64,000 nt of DNA, taken from Cepaea nemoralis. Taxonomy: Eukaryota; Mollusca; Gastropoda; Stylommatophora; Helicidae. The stretch is from assembly GCA_014155875.1 (NCBI GenBank), contig JACEFZ010018348.1:333001-397000 (forward strand), read 5' to 3'. Positions 31,961 to 45,109 of this stretch are shown here, piece after piece (within the stretch, counting starts at the first letter, position 1; every line of letters begins with the position of its first letter). Made by a program: the position numbers and the translations under genes. The notes beneath the pieces were generated by a model. It did not search any database. It worked only from the letters and a program-made list of their open reading frames with translations, and was not told the DNA's origin.

Positions 31961-32384
31961 GCACTGTTGCCTTAAGGCATCATGTACGTTTGATCTCTTA
32001 TGTACAGTTATTTGCATTTGCAGAATTTCTTATTTATAGATATGCTAGCTAAGAAGTCTTCTTTAAAATAGAATAAGGTTTATGCAGGGTATCGATTGTG
32101 TAAAAAGTAATAAATTCATTAGTTCTACAGATATTACTAGAATGATGAGATTTCAGGTGGCAAGGTGGAGTCATAACACACCTACATCCTTTTATAGCGA
32201 CCCAGGAAAAAAACATTAATTGAGGTGCCCTTTTGTCTTAGCACAACAGGCTGGCTAGATGGTATTTTTATGAGTTACATTTTCATGCTGTATCTGTTGA
32301 AAGAGTATCTTCCTCGTAACACAACAGTTGTTTTTGTCTGTCTATCTATTTATCAATTATAGACAATTCTTAGTGGTCCATATT
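31961..32384. other. EEF2K 3' flank
   Basis: Possible polyadenylation hexamers AATAAA at 31946 and 32109. Nothing else recognised. Confidence 0.4.
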
Positions 32385-32945
32385 TGTAGATGTGACTTCC
32401 GGTCCAAAACATGGAGGATAGGCATTTAAATGGTTAAGGCTTCTGGAGTGTTTATACTCATGGCTACTGTTTGCATTCGCATATTCCTCATGTTGGGCTG
32501 GAAGTACATGGTTCCGCCACCCTGCTACTAAGTTGAGTGCGTGGTGTGACTCTGACCTGTGAATTTTTTGTGAAATGCTTTTACATCTGTCCGCTGTGGT
32601 TTGTAGCGTGAACTGCATTTTTGGAATAATGGCGGCCGGCTTTGTCACAGAACTGACTGGCTTGCCTTATGCAGTAATGTGTGGCTACTGGTTTTCTAAT
32701 GACTGCCGCTTCCATCAATGATGAACTGTATTTTTCATGGGGGACTTTTGTGTTGGCATTCTGACAGTGGCATTATGCACAGTGTACCTGTGTGGGCTGT
32801 TGGTTTGTCGAGACTCCTGTTTGTTCCACTTTTCACATGGGCAGTGAGGAGCATTTTGTGTGATATTCACTGGCACAGGAATGTAGCATAATGGGGACGA
32901 TCTGTTGCCATGAAGTTGGAACCACGACTAATGGCTAATTTGTAG
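32385..32945 (+). repeat. T-family repeat, inverse orientation
   Basis: Reverse complement of the T family: catggaggataggcattt, gttgagtgcgtggtgtgac, gtgaaatgcttttacatctg, cgagactcctgtttgttcc, ggaaccacgactaatggc. It aligns along its length with 51215-52000. Confidence 0.8.
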
Positions 32946-33060
32946 CTGTGACTTCATAATTTGTCTGTCTGCATCTAAATATGTATTATTCCTTTTAGTC
33001 CTCTAGTTTTTTTTAGCCAGAGCAGAAAGAAAGGGATATATACTTCCTAAAAAAAGTTCT

Positions 33061-33205
33061 TCTTCTTCTGCATTCATCCAAAGTTTTTTTTTTCTTCTAG
33101 ACATGATTGCATTGTGCCTGTTTACAGCAGAGCTGCGTTCTTGCGCCGTTAGACTGACACATCCGACTTCTGCGGGCATTTGTTGACCAAGTTAACCTTC
33201 CTGGG
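33061..33205 (-). mobile_element. SINE-A copy with 13/14-bp target-site duplication
   Basis: Flanks ctaaaaaaagttct (33047-33060) and ctaaaaaagttct (33206-33218) differ only by one A in a run. The TTC-rich tail abuts the left flank. Confidence 0.88.
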
Positions 33206-33218
33206 CTAAAAAAGTTCT

Positions 33219-34329
33219 AACATTTTATTTCATCCTAACTGAATAGTCCAAAAGTCTACTAATTCATATGGTCCTGTATTTATTTTAATAGGTATAAACT
33301 TTAACTAATTACATGAACGGTAGTTCATAAATATGTGTTGTGAAGAAAACATGATGTTGTGCATATTCATATGTGAGAAATTATCACATTATAGCTGTAA
33401 CCATTCGATCGTTACAACAGCCATATATTTAGGATTGTCATATTATAGCTAATTAGATGAGGTTGTCACAACATAGTCAATATATATGTTGTTGTTACAA
33501 CATAGGTATTTATGTGGGTTATCATAATATATCATTTGTGGGAGTGGTTGTCACAGCAGTCATATGTGCAAGATTGTCACATCATAATTGTATATGTGGG
33601 ATTAAACTTTGGGGGAGAATTAATATAACGTTTGTTTTCTGCTTTGTTTCTGTGTGATCACATAATTGTGGTTTGAATGAGACTGCTTATTAACTTAGTA
33701 GTTTCCAAAACTGTGTTGTGTTTGAGGTGTTTGCATTCAGCTATATTTGTGTCACTCGTGGCATTCTCTATTTTACATACATGAAAATATACAGTTTACT
33801 GATACATGGTGAGAGTTGCAGTGGTTCATCCCATGACAGCTTTTGGTGATTGGGTCATTATTTTCTCCTTAAACTAAAGATTTATGTTTATATAGTTTTC
33901 ATGCATAAGTGTTTTAAATTGTGACATAGTTTTATAAAGGGCATTGATAGTTGTTTTCCTTTCATTTTGCAGTTATCTTTTGTTTGGTGGTTTTATTACC
34001 TTTGTTTTATTTTTTTATGCTGACATATTTTAGTAAATTTTTTGCCTAACACAAAGAAATATTTAATCTTATTGCAAACTCTTCTATGAAAATCTGCTGA
34101 AACAGGCGCCTTTGTACAACAGAAGGGGTTTTAACTTTTTGCTGTTTTTTTGTGAAGGGTGGCAGAAGTATGGAGTTTTGTGTGTGTATCCTTCATTATT
34201 ACAGTACATATTGAATATCATAACTTTTATAACTCATTTCCAAATCTTAGATTTGCGTTTTTATGGTACATGCTGACTACCATCATTTATTTACAACTTT
34301 TAATTTGGAGACAGCCATTTTGTTCTGAA
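33219..34329. repeat. AT-rich region with a degenerate ~27-bp repeat at 33365-33605
   Basis: Within 33365-33605 a unit like attgtcacaacatagctat plus atatgtggg recurs about eight times, with spacing 25-31 bp. The rest of the stretch shows no gene or element. Confidence 0.5.
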
Positions 34330-34660
34330 GTATAAGAGTAAGAGACCCTTGTCAACACCATGAGGCATACTGGGTCATGAGGCGTACTGGGTCATGAGGT
34401 GTACTGGGTGTATGCTAGCCCATATTTGAGTAGATCAACCAGTACTCCATGGTGTTGTGTTCAGTATCATTTCAGCCACCTTTACTTTCCGGAAAATTCC
34501 CTGGTGCCCATTTTAGACTAGGTTGACATGGACACCCAGGTAAATTGTTTCTATTTTAAAACCCTCACATAGAGGTGTACTTGAACGCATAATCACTGAA
34601 TGGGCAGGCAATCCACAGTGCTACTGCTGCTGCCTGAAGTTTAAGGCTACCTGTGGATTT
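34330..34660 (-). mobile_element. tRNA-derived SINE (B family)
   Basis: Minus-strand copy with ggtgtccatgtcaacctag and a caccatggagtactggttg-like segment. The head near 34600-34650 is degraded. A short repeat of 'gtcatgaggcgtactgg' occurs at its tail side (34360-34410). Confidence 0.6.
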
Positions 34661-34744
34661 ATAACTGAGCTACAACATGACTCGTGTATCTTGTAACTAA
34701 AGTGCAGCACAACAACACAGTAACTTCTAACAACACCACAACAG

Positions 34745-35035
34745 TTTTGTCAATAAGTAAAAGACCCTGTACACACCATGAGACATATTGGGGGTGTGGT
34801 GTTTGCCCCATATTTTTTAGACCAATCAGTTCTCAATAGATGGTGTGATGCTTTCATTCTTCAGTCTAATGCCATGGACTTTTACTTCTGAAGAAATTTC
34901 CCGAAATCTATTTAAGCCTGGGTCGACTTGCGAGCACAGGTCATCAATTTAAAAAATCTCTGTCTCAGTGGAGATTCTAACTCATGACCACCGGACCGGC
35001 AGGCAAGCAAGCTAGTCACTTTACCACCACGGTTA
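34745..35035 (-). mobile_element. tRNA-derived SINE (B family)
   Basis: Minus-strand head aaccgtggtggtaaagtgac, then ggtccggtggtcatgagtta, with A- and B-box-like spacing. The body contains tcgacccaggcttaaatag. It is in tandem orientation with the copy at 34330. Confidence 0.7.
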
Positions 35036-35202
35036 ACAACATAGCAGCCTGATAGTTTAACATTAAAGTAAAAACAGTGTTTGTAACAATTGGAAAGCTG
35101 TACAGTTTGAGTTATAACTAAAGTACAGTATAATAATAATTTATAGCAGAAATCCAAAGTTTATCATCATTTAAAACAAATACTGTAACTGTCATCTACT
35201 GC

Positions 35203-35400
35203 CTATAGTACCGTGCGGTGTAGGACAGGTGGGTCTTGAGCCTGAGGAATTAAGGCCGCCTGACTAGTGTAGTCGCTGCGAACTATGCAGGTTAGGGTTT
35301 TCTTTTTGGCCCAGACAGAAAAATAATCCACACCTTGCCGAGGATTTGAACCCAGGTCTCCCGAAGAAGAACCCGGTATTCTAGCCACTTTGCTAGCCAT
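35203..35400 (-). mobile_element. tRNA-derived SINE (C family)
   Basis: The minus strand reads ggctagcaaagtggctagaa (A-box-like), then gggagacctgggttcaaatc (a close match to the tRNA T-arm/B box). The body is gggccaaaaagaaaaccc and the end is cctgtcctacaccgcacgg. A partial second head follows at 35405-35440. Another body fragment is at 53150-53250. Confidence 0.8.
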
Positions 35401-35440
35401 TCCTCAAAGCAACCCGGCATTCTGCCACTTTGCCAGCTGC

Positions 35441-36210
35441 TCAAAACAAATACAAAACCTCTAATTTAAAGCTAAAATCCAATAGCTTTGTTGAATAATC
35501 TGTTTGAATGTAACTTTTAAATTCAGTTTTTGCCTATCAAATATATTCTTGGTTATTTCTCACACAATGTTACATTTGTATTTATTTGAGCCTTGGTTAT
35601 GTAATGGTGAAATTAGTAATGCATTTGTTGAAATAACAATCTATAAATATATATTATGTTTGCACATTTTGGGTGTGTGTGTTAACTTTTTTTTCTTTTA
35701 GACATTGGGGTAGTGGATGAAGAAATTCTCAGTAACTAGATAGCTAGTCTGGTGAGTTGATTCTGCAGTAATGTTTCTTAGTGTTGGCAGTGGTTATTTA
35801 TCTTTTTGGACATTTTCATGATGATTAATTAGCTGTTGCCTAAAACCATATGACCTGTCAGCATCATTTATCATTATACTTGCTATGTTTAATTTAGGTG
35901 AAGTAGATACACTTGTTTTGTTATTCTTGCATATTTCTCATGTTAATACTCACAATTATGTAACAAACGGCTTACGCTATAAAACTTAATTGCGTCAATA
36001 AAATTCATTTATGAAGTATTTATTTTGTGAAGATGTCAATGGTTGTAATGTATTCCAGCATGATTCTTAACTATTGAAAATACTGGAGATAAGATTCCAG
36101 GAGGAAGAAAAGACATGTCCAAGAAACAACTACATCACACAGTTATGCAAAGACATTGTAGTTTAGACTTAATGCTGAACTGAAGAGAATTGCTGAGAAC
36201 TGGAGACTGA
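35441..36210. other. Intergenic sequence, nothing recognised
   Basis: AT-rich, no gene or element signature. Confidence 0.4.
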
Positions 36211-37320
36211 AGTGACATAATCAGATGCTTTCAATGCGTCTTAACTTGTTGATCATTACAGGGAATAGTGGTGTGACATGATCGGATGCTTTCAATGCAT
36301 CCACAGACTGACTAACCTGTTGATCATTACAGGGAATAGTGGTGTGACATGATTGGATGACTTTGATGCGTCCTCAGACTGACTAACCCATTGATCAATA
36401 CAGGGAATAGTGGTGTGACATGATCTGACAACTTCAATACAAATCTTTGGACTGATTAATCTGTTGATAATGAGAGCAGCGGGACAGTGGAGTGACATGG
36501 CAAGATTACTTTAACACTAGCCTTAGGTTTGACTAATCTGATGGTGATTATAACAGGGGATAGTGGGATGACATGATCAGGCAACTTTAACAACAGTCTT
36601 CAGACTAACTAACCTGATGATAGTGAGAGAGCAAAGGGTAGTGGAGTGACGTGATCAGATGATTGTGTACTGACTAATCTGTTGAAGACGATGATGAGAG
36701 CAAAGGGTAGTGGAGTGATGTGATCAGATTATTGTGTACTGACTAATCTGTTGAAGATGACGACGAGAGAGCAGTGGGTAGTGGAGTGACGTGATCAGAT
36801 GATTGTGTACTGATTAATCTGTTGAAGATGACGACAAGAGAGCAGAGGGTAGTGGAGTGATATGATCAGATGATTGCGTATTGACTAATCTGTTGAAGAT
36901 GACTACGAGAGAGCAGTGGGTAGTGGAGTGACGTGATTAGATGATTGTGTACTGATTAATCTGTTGAAGACGACGACAAGAGAGCAGAGGGTAGTGGAGT
37001 GATGTGATCAGATGATTGTGTATTGACTAATCTGTTGAAGATGACGACGAGAGAGCAGAGGGTAGTGGAGTGACGTCATCAGATGTTTGTGCACTACTAA
37101 TCTGTTGAAGATGATGATGAGAGAGCAGAGGGTAGTGGAGTGACGTCATCAGATGATTGTGTACTGACTAATCTGTTGAAGATGATGATGAGAGAGCAGA
37201 GGGTAGTGGAGTGACGTCATCAGATGTTTGTGCACTACTAATCTGTTGAAGATGATGATGAGATTGCAAAGGGTAGTGGAGTGACATGATCAGATGATTG
37301 TGTACTGACTATTCTGATGA
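36211..37320 (+). repeat. 71-bp minisatellite, about 15 degenerate units
   Basis: Unit like gtggagtgacgtgatcagat, gattgtgtactgactaatct, gttgaagatgacgacgag, agagcagagggta. Exact 71-bp spacing is visible at 36781, 36852 and 36923. Units on the left (36211-36600) are more diverged and slightly longer, and those on the right are more uniform, so amplification was probably more recent on the right. Confidence 0.85.
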
Positions 37321-38184
37321 TGATGAGTCAAGAGAAATGAAGTAAAACGTAAGAAAGAATAATAGTTGATGCTACCACAGTGAAAACAGACATTTTTTAT
37401 TTGCTAAATTAAACAAGAATATAATGTAGTTCTTCTATTAATTGTTACTATGATAATGTATTGCAGCTTTTTATGTTTTCTTTGTGTTCATATAGTATTT
37501 TTTTTAAAGTTGAGTTCATTTTCTTTTTTTTCAATGTTTATGTTTAGTATTGTGCTTTGGCGTGTTATATTTAAAAATATTTCCTTGGATTTGTTTATAA
37601 AATAAATCATCAGGTTCAAGTTCTTTTTATCATTTGTGACATGAGAGCTGGGCAAGTTTTTGTTTACGGGATTGTCCTAACCTAGAAGTTGGGAAATATC
37701 TGAGTAGACATACAGCTTACCAGGAGACACGGTCGTCATAAACTTCATGTTATATGATAGATCTCTGAAGACTGTGCGTGATAGAATTCAACCATACACT
37801 AAAGTCTGCGGTTTGAAGCATTCCTGACATGATCAAGGATAGAAAGTAGCAGCAAACATTTGTGTTTTTGTTTTATGTCAAATATTTGAGTTGATTATTT
37901 ATTTTGTGCTTCTGTATAATATGCATTGTTTGGTTGAAGTTGTTCCATTTCTCTGCATGTTTTCTTTCACACTGTATGCTGCTTACCTTGCCATAATGCA
38001 TTTTTTAACGTTGACTTTTTGTGATCGTGGTTTGTGTTTGTTAATCTTAATATGTCACCTGTCACAGTTGCATATTTTTTTAACCACTTCTGGTAGGATT
38101 TTGTTGAGAGATGAGTACATAACAGCATAATGTATCTTAATCATATTTTATTATAGCTCATAAACAAATTCATAGGTATTGGTT
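37321..38184. other. Intergenic sequence, nothing recognised
   Basis: AT-rich, without recognisable coding or repeat content. Confidence 0.4.
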
Positions 38185-39785
38185 GGTTTGATAAATGATT
38201 TCAAATACTTCAAAAGTCACAAAAACTATACCAAATGCAGACTTCTGCAGTGACCATAGATTTGTTACAAAACAATATACAAATAAAATTTATAGTCAAA
38301 TTAATACCAAGAAGCGCAAAATTAGATCTATCTACACTGAAGCAGGAGAAGATAACAGAAAAGATAAATTTAATGTAGAAATAAAGAACAAATTTGATGC
38401 TTTGTTTGCTCAAGAAATTCTCTTTCAAGATGTTACTGACCAATGGGAAATATTGAAGAATTCATTTAGACCAGCTGCAAAAACAACTATCCCAAAATTG
38501 AAGATGACAGGACCAAGAAAAGGAAGACATCTAAACAAGAGAAGCATGGCTTGAGGAAAATTGCAGGGAGATTGAAAACCAACATAACACTTGACATTCC
38601 AAATTAATGTACACAAGAATTAATGACATCACTAAGAAAAGAACACACATCAGTAATTTTCCTAAAAACAAAAGAAAAGATACATTTTTAAATACATGGT
38701 CAGATTTATGTGAAAGATCTTTATAACGATACACTAGAGAATCGGTATGATATTCTATACCAGTTGTGAAATAGAAGTTCAGAATGCTCTTTACCATATG
38801 AAAACTGGCAAGACCCCAGGTCCAGACATCACCACAATAGAAATTATCAATGCCTTAGAAGTGTTTGGAATAAACCAAGTCACCAGACTGCTGAGCACAA
38901 TATACGATACTGGAGATATACTTCCTGAATTATGTAAATCTATATTTATTGCCTTATATACCTTGGCAAGAGAAGGTCAACCAGAGAGACGAATGGAGAC
39001 GGATTGTATCTGCAGCAAAGAACCTCAATGGCTAGGAACGCTGAAGAAGAAGAAGATATTTATTGCAACCCCGAAGAAATCAAGAACCTTGGAATGTGAT
39101 CAACATCGAACAGTTAGTGTAATGATCCACATCACGGAGATTTTGCTAAGAATCATCATGCAAAGAGTTGGGAAGAAAATATAACCCGAAAAAAGGTAAG
39201 AACACTGTGAGTTTGTAGAAGGCACGGGTACAACAATTGCTGTATATTTGTTGAGAACATTAAAGGCATGTTCAATAGAAGTCAACAAGCTGGAAAACAT
39301 GCTGACCAATAAAAAGATGTCAGTTACAGCGAGTGAAAAATGTTAAGGTACTACATAGAACCTATGCTGTTATGTGGATGTGAAACGTGGACAATAAGCA
39401 GACAAGCTGAGAAACATCTGATGGCAATGGAGATGTGGTTTATGAGGAAAATGCAAAGAAACCATGGACAGACAGAAAGATCAATGAGCAAGCACTTCAA
39501 GAAACAAATGAAAACCATAAACTGATTAGAGAAATTAGACATAGACAGTCAAGATTTTTTTAGCACATTATGAGAATAAATAAACTAGAAAATGTATTGA
39601 CAATTAGTAAGATTGAGGGGATAAGAAAAGGGGAAGGCAGAAAGTTAAATATCTAGATGGTCTGGCCACATGGCATAATCAAGACAGGTACACAGAGCTG
39701 ATCCACGATTCTAGTGATTGTGTGAGATGACAAAACATTACCGCCTGTGCTTATCTGCATGGCAAATGATAATGATGATTGGTTG
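38185..39785 (+). mobile_element. RTE-like LINE remnant, internally deleted
   Basis: Pieces: IPNADFCSDHRFVTKQYTN and KNKFDALFAQEILFQD (end of the endonuclease), QNALYHMKTGKTPGPDITT (pre-RT block), a fragment with RTVSVMIHITEILLRII, then MLLCGCETWTISRQAEKHLM and an end similar to the 3' part of the copy at 55505. The RT core between about 39180 and 39340 is missing. The tail is ATG/ATT rich. Confidence 0.8.
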
Positions 39786-40836
39786 TTGCTCATGGAAGCA
39801 GAAAAAAGTTGTAGATATTAGAGGAACACTAAACAATGTAACAGTTTAAAGCTATAGTTACCACACTGGGACTCGGACCATGTGGATTCAGGTGAATGAT
39901 AGATTTGGTTAACAATGATACCTTTTTCAGTTGGCCATGCATCAAAGTGCACTTGTTCCTGCAGCCAGGCACTGTTGTCATTTGGAGGTGACAGATTTGA
40001 ATCCCAGTATGATAACTATAGCTTTCAATGTTTATGTTAAGTGTGTCCTCTAATATCTACTTCTTTCTTCTGCTTCTATGAGTGCCATCCAATACCTGTG
40101 AATTATTTATGAGCTGTCTTAGTGGCCTCAAGGGTTCCCCAATTGATATCTTATTATAGATGTGTTAACTTGTCTTTGTTCAGCTTGCCGATAACATTTT
40201 GTGCTGCAGCATTCACTTAGCTGTTTGTGTTCATGTTCTTGTAAAGCTGTGCTTAGTTGTTGTCATGATTCAGTCAAATAGATAACAATCATTTGCCTTA
40301 CTAGAGATTACATTCAGAGGCTTTTTCAGCTGTGTGGGACTGATTCTTTACTGTTGATCCGCTCGCTGGTTGGAAATCCGAACGGTTTAATTTTCTACCT
40401 AAGCAGTCTCCTGTTTTACATTTTAGAAAAGCTACTGAAGGTGTCGTTATGAAATTCCAGTTTATTCCATGACATCATCATCAATTGCTTTGCCAGTTAG
40501 CAGTGATCTCACAACTTTTGCTTTCAAATATGAATTCCATGCTTATGGTCTCAGGATGGCAGATGTCAGTTGTGACATCACTGAATGTCATTGAAATATT
40601 TCATTTAAGCCTTGTATCTCGTGACTTTTGGTTCCATTCAAGGAATTATTCCATGAAACATCAGAATCATATATACACAAATATCCCAGTACTGATTTAC
40701 ATCAAGCAAATTTTTTAATTGAAACTATCAGAATAAGATTTATGGCTTACAAGAAGATGGTAATCATATTGTCACTGGGTACTAAGTTTGCAGCTTAGAT
40801 ACTAATAATAATGCTGTCTGTTTCTCTATACCACCA
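39786..40836. other. Intergenic sequence, nothing recognised
   Basis: About 1 kb; short text near 39960-40010 (cccagtatgataactatag-like) may be old SINE debris. No gene signature. Confidence 0.35.
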
Positions 40837-40848
40837 ACTATGGATACT

Positions 40849-40974
40849 TCTTCTGCGTTCACCCGGAGTGTTTTTTCAGACATAATTGCGGTGTGTTTGT
40901 TAGGTGCCCTTGGGCCAAAACCCTTATACATCTGACTTTAGCGTGCGTTTTTTAACCAGGTTATGATTCCTAGG
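40849..40974 (-). mobile_element. SINE-A' copy with target-site duplication
   Basis: Flanks actatggatact (40837-40848) and actattgatact (40975-40986) match 11 of 12. The sequence shares the variant middle of the copy at 28651-28790. Confidence 0.82.
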
Positions 40975-41057
40975 ACTATTGATACTATAAACACAAGTTT
41001 ACTGCTGAATTCAGAATCACAATGAATGACTACATTTTTGTTCAAATATACCATACA

Positions 41058-41325
41058 GACTGGGTGAGCCACCGTAATGCAGTGGCCAGCTTGACCCGTC
41101 GCATGTTCAAACTCTCATCAAGGTGGTTTTCTTAATAATTGACCTGGACTCCCAATGTTGATCCAGTCTAAAATGGAGGCCTGGAAATATTCTGGGACGT
41201 AAAGGCAGCCAGCATGGTGATACTGAAGACATCACCTATCGAGTGCTGATTGGTCTATGAACAGGAGACAAGCACCATATAGCCAGTATGCCTCGGGACA
41301 TGCAAAAGAGGGTCCTTAACTGCGC
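41058..41325 (+). mobile_element. tRNA-derived SINE (B family)
   Basis: Head gagccaccgtaatgcagtgg, gtcgcatgttcaaactctc; body tcccaatgttgatccagtc, ggcagccagcatggtgatac; end gagggtccttaactgcg. Collinear with the copy at 19340. Confidence 0.75.
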
Positions 41326-41494
41326 TGATGTACACTGGTGTGTAAAGACATTTATGAGGATATTCTATGCAGTAGTAGTTGTTCAGTTCAAATGATTATC
41401 TTTGTACCCTGGACATGACCATAGTTGCTCCAATCTCCTATAATACACCAACCAACAGTGACAAATTGTACCAGATAACACCAAACTGTAATGA

Positions 41495-41945
41495 TACACT
41501 ATGTAAAAAGATAGCTTCATTAAGTCAATAAATTACAATATTTGGGGACTTTCATAACATCAGATGGAAGATGCGTGACAGACATTAAGAACAGTAATAA
41601 AACAAGCAAAAACTGCATTTCAGAAGGTGATAAGTATATTAAGAAATAAATCATTTTAACTGAATGTTATAGAGTACTGAAATGTTCTATTGAGCCTGTT
41701 CGACTGTATGGTAGTGAATCTTGAAGTGCGAAAGAACAAATTAGGAAGAACTTGAAGACAGCGGAGATGTGCTTTTTGTGACAAATATCTTGAATACCTT
41801 GTATTGTAACTTACAATGATTGCCTGGAAAAGACTAATGAAAGTGAAACATACACATGCAACAACAAGAAAGACACAGTAGTCAAATGAGAAGAGAGGCA
41901 GTAGAGAACATTGTGCCATCTGGAAATGTGATCCCTGTTAAGACA
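41495..41945 (+). mobile_element. RTE-like LINE fragment
   Basis: The text aatatttggggactttcat, catcagatggaagatgcg matches the YLGTVITSDGRC block of the LINE at 55532. Continues through a broken RVLKCSIEPVRLYG-like region. Many stops. Confidence 0.65.
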
Positions 41946-43180
41946 AGTGTCAATCTTTTTTTTTTAAAGAAATCTAACAGCGGATGTTCATATTTGCGTC
42001 AGTATACGAGAAATCGGCGTCATATTTTTCTCGCTACTCTATTGTATAAAGTGAAAGAAAAATAAACTTATTTCTGGTGTTCGTTTTAAGCTCAGATTGT
42101 CTGTTTTATATTGTGTGTTCTCATTCCCTGTAATCAGTATAAACTGTTTCAACAGTTTATCTTTTGGCGTTGTGTATCTTCTTTTAAATTATATCTGTCG
42201 TTTTTTTCTATGATTTTTTTTTTTTTATATCCTTGCATGTTAAAACATGAAGCTTGATATTTAACATTTTCATAGGTTGTGTTTGTTCACTTCAATCTAT
42301 CAGTCAAAGACTGATTGTGTGAACTATCATTTGGTTTGTGTGAACCATACTTCATACTTTCTGCCACATGCAAAAATAGTATACTTTCTCTCACTATTTG
42401 TCTTTAGAGAGTATAACTTGTTCTGTTATATCCGTATAGAGTATAGCTTGTTCTCTATTATGTTATTCGAGGTTATAACTTGTTCTATTATTTCTAAAAG
42501 AGTTTAGTTTTTCTTCTGTTACAAAGAGCACATCTGCTCTCTGGTATACTCGTAAAGGATATAACTGTTTGTCTCTGTATTATTAACTTTGTCATGTCCA
42601 AAGAGATTATAATTTGTTTTCCCTGTCTCATGATCTGAACAAGTTGTTTGTTTTATAAGTTCTTTGTGCTCAAGATCACACCAAAAATGGCATTTTGTCT
42701 TGTTGAAAGCATACTTTGTTTGTTACATTCGCATCTGACATATTTACAAATTTTCATGCTGAAATAAAATTGCTCTTTATGTATATGATAACATTGTCTG
42801 AAAACAATTATTTCCTATTTTTCTATAAATTTATGTATTTTGCTATGAATGCCATGTTATCTTTGTAGATCTGTTTTCCAGTACTCAAAGGCATTTCATT
42901 GTTTTAATGATGTGATTACTATTTGCATTCTCATATCTGGAATGGTGCTTGTTTTTTCCCCCCTTCTGTCTCGTTTCCATTCTGTACATGCACACACAGA
43001 TCACTCACTGATACATCTCACATATGCATCCCACCCCATTGCAAGTAGTCTATAGCCACAATTATTAGATTTCTTTCATGTTATTTCATATGATGCTGTT
43101 TTATAATCTCTTCCCCCACCCTCTCTGTCTTTGTCTCTGTCTCACACACACACCCCCCCCCCCCCCCAATTGTCAGTCAG
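41946..43180. repeat. Intergenic; degenerate ~30-bp repeat at 42408-42625
   Basis: agagtataacttgttctgtt recurs in diverged form about six times between 42408 and 42625. A CA/poly-C tract occupies 43142-43167. No gene recognised elsewhere in the stretch. Confidence 0.45.
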
Positions 43181-43189
43181 TCGTTTTTC

Positions 43190-43484
43190 TGGAATCTCCA
43201 GTACTTTAGTAATGTACACTTGGGATGATTTCAATGTTTCTGCAATCTCCAGTACTGTAGTAACGCCCATTTACACTTGGGATGATGTCACTGTTATGTT
43301 TATGGAATCTCCAGTACTGTAGTAATGCCCGTTTACACTTGGGATGATGTCACTGTTATGTTTCTGGAATCTCCAGTACTGTAGTAAAGCCCATTTACAC
43401 GTGGGATGATGTCACTGTTATGTTTATGGAATCTCCAGTACTGTAGTAACACCCATTTACATCTGGGATGCTGTCACTGTTGTA
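43190..43484 (+). repeat. 62-bp minisatellite, about five units
   Basis: The unit tggaatctccagtactgtag, taatgcccatttacacttgg, gatgatgtcactgttatgt recurs at 43303, 43365 and 43427 with 62-bp spacing. An earlier shortened unit is at 43241 (51 bp from 43190). Confidence 0.88.
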
Positions 43485-43622
43485 CCGGCCACATTTACTT
43501 TCCAGAAACTCTAGTACTCATTTTAAGAAACTGGGTTCGCTACAGAGATGTACTCAATAAATATTCACTGGGGATTAAACCCATGTCCACTGTGTTGATA
43601 GGTGGCTTAACCACCGTGCTTT
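43485..43622 (-). mobile_element. tRNA-derived SINE (B family), partial
   Basis: The minus strand has cacggtggttaagccacc and gacatgggtttaatcccc, a tRNA-like head. It abuts the 62-bp minisatellite. Confidence 0.6.
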
Positions 43623-45105
43623 CATGATTCCTGATGACTGTGGTCTTTGGTAATTGTCCCCAGCTGGCAGATTTCTTTAAGCCGTGAAGGACATCATGGC
43701 ACCTGCTGCAAGCACTTGAGAACCTGTCCTGACACACGTTTGTATTGTTCACATTTGGGCATGAGCATGATTAGGCCTGGGCCATCAGTGTGACAGGCTT
43801 AGAAATATACTTGCCTGCATTCTATGAAAGCTAGGGTCTCTGCCAGCTGAAGAATTCCTTTGTTTTAAATAATGCAAGTTAGTACTTGACACTTTATAGT
43901 CAGAAAATATTGATGATGGTGTTACCAGCTTCAGACTACATAAACGTGGTTTACTATTTATTGTTATTTAACCTTCATGATCATTTCCTTCACTTATCTT
44001 CTACCTTTTATCCCGCATTGGGTATAGATAGGCCCTCAACTCACTCACTCCAAGCCCTCTTACCTTTTGACTTGTTCAGGATTGGTTGCATTTTGTAGCT
44101 ACAGTGTTCTATGGGATAAGGTAGTCAGTTCCACACCAACCCTCCTCAGTTGCCCCTTACGACATCCATGGTAGGTTACAGTGCTACTGTGGTTTCCTGT
44201 CCTTATGGGCCATGGTAACACATGGGCAAATATTTATTCTTATTTGCTGTTTATTTATTTTTCTTTTTTGTTTTTACAAATTTATAATGATACATTGGGT
44301 TCTCCGAATGTTTGTTTTATTTTAATGTTTATTTGCAGTACATTTCTGATCTCACAATTTGAATTCTGTTGGATATGTACTAATGCTTTAAGCATTGTTT
44401 GTGGCATTTTCTGAATCGTACCATATTTGTGCGGCAAACATAGATGTGTAACTAACTATCACTGATACATTGATAGTGAATGTTCCACTACATCCCATCC
44501 ATTGAAATCTTCCTTTTTGCATTTGGAAAACAAACTTCAGAGATTTCAGATTTACCACACAGTTTTTCCCTTTAATTATACACTGGATCCTCATATTTAT
44601 GCTTTTAAAACAAACAGTTGGCCTTTGGGATATTTTCCTTTTAAAAAAATGTGCAAACCATCTGATTAGTTATCCAATTAAAAGCCAGGTTAAAGGTCAT
44701 GGGTACCTGAAGCATCTCCTGGGTTAGATGTCCCCACTAATAGCAGGGTTGACCTTGATGCAAACAGTATGGTTCTCAAGTAAAACAGAAGTGATAAGCC
44801 ATCATGTTTGTTTACAAATTGTTTGAGGCTGATTTGCCATTTTTGGTTCATTTTTGAAGCTTTGGGTCTCATGAATTGCTGATTGCAATTGTATCTTTTG
44901 TGTCAACATTGTGTGGATTTCATTGCTTGTTTTTTTTTTGTGTCACAATAAAAATGTTTACTCATTTATTCTGTGTTTAATTTTATTGTTGTGGTTGTGT
45001 TTAATTTTATTGTTGTGAACAAATTATGTTTCTGTGGTCTCATAAAAGTATTTGATTGAAAGTTTTATTTCTTAAACCTTAGTTCCATTAAAATAGAATT
45101 GGTAG
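43623..45105. other. Intergenic; LINE 3' fragment near 43995-44090, otherwise nothing recognised
   Basis: 43995-44090 on the minus strand reads like the end of an RTE-like LINE (WSELVEG-type text followed by a gataaaaggtag end). The rest shows no gene or repeat I can name. Confidence 0.35.
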
Positions 45106-45109
45106 TATA

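Noticed and set aside
35203..35400. A genuine tRNA gene
   Set aside because: The tRNA-like head lacks consistent arm pairing and is joined to a SINE body that recurs at 53150; the other tRNA-like heads are the same case.
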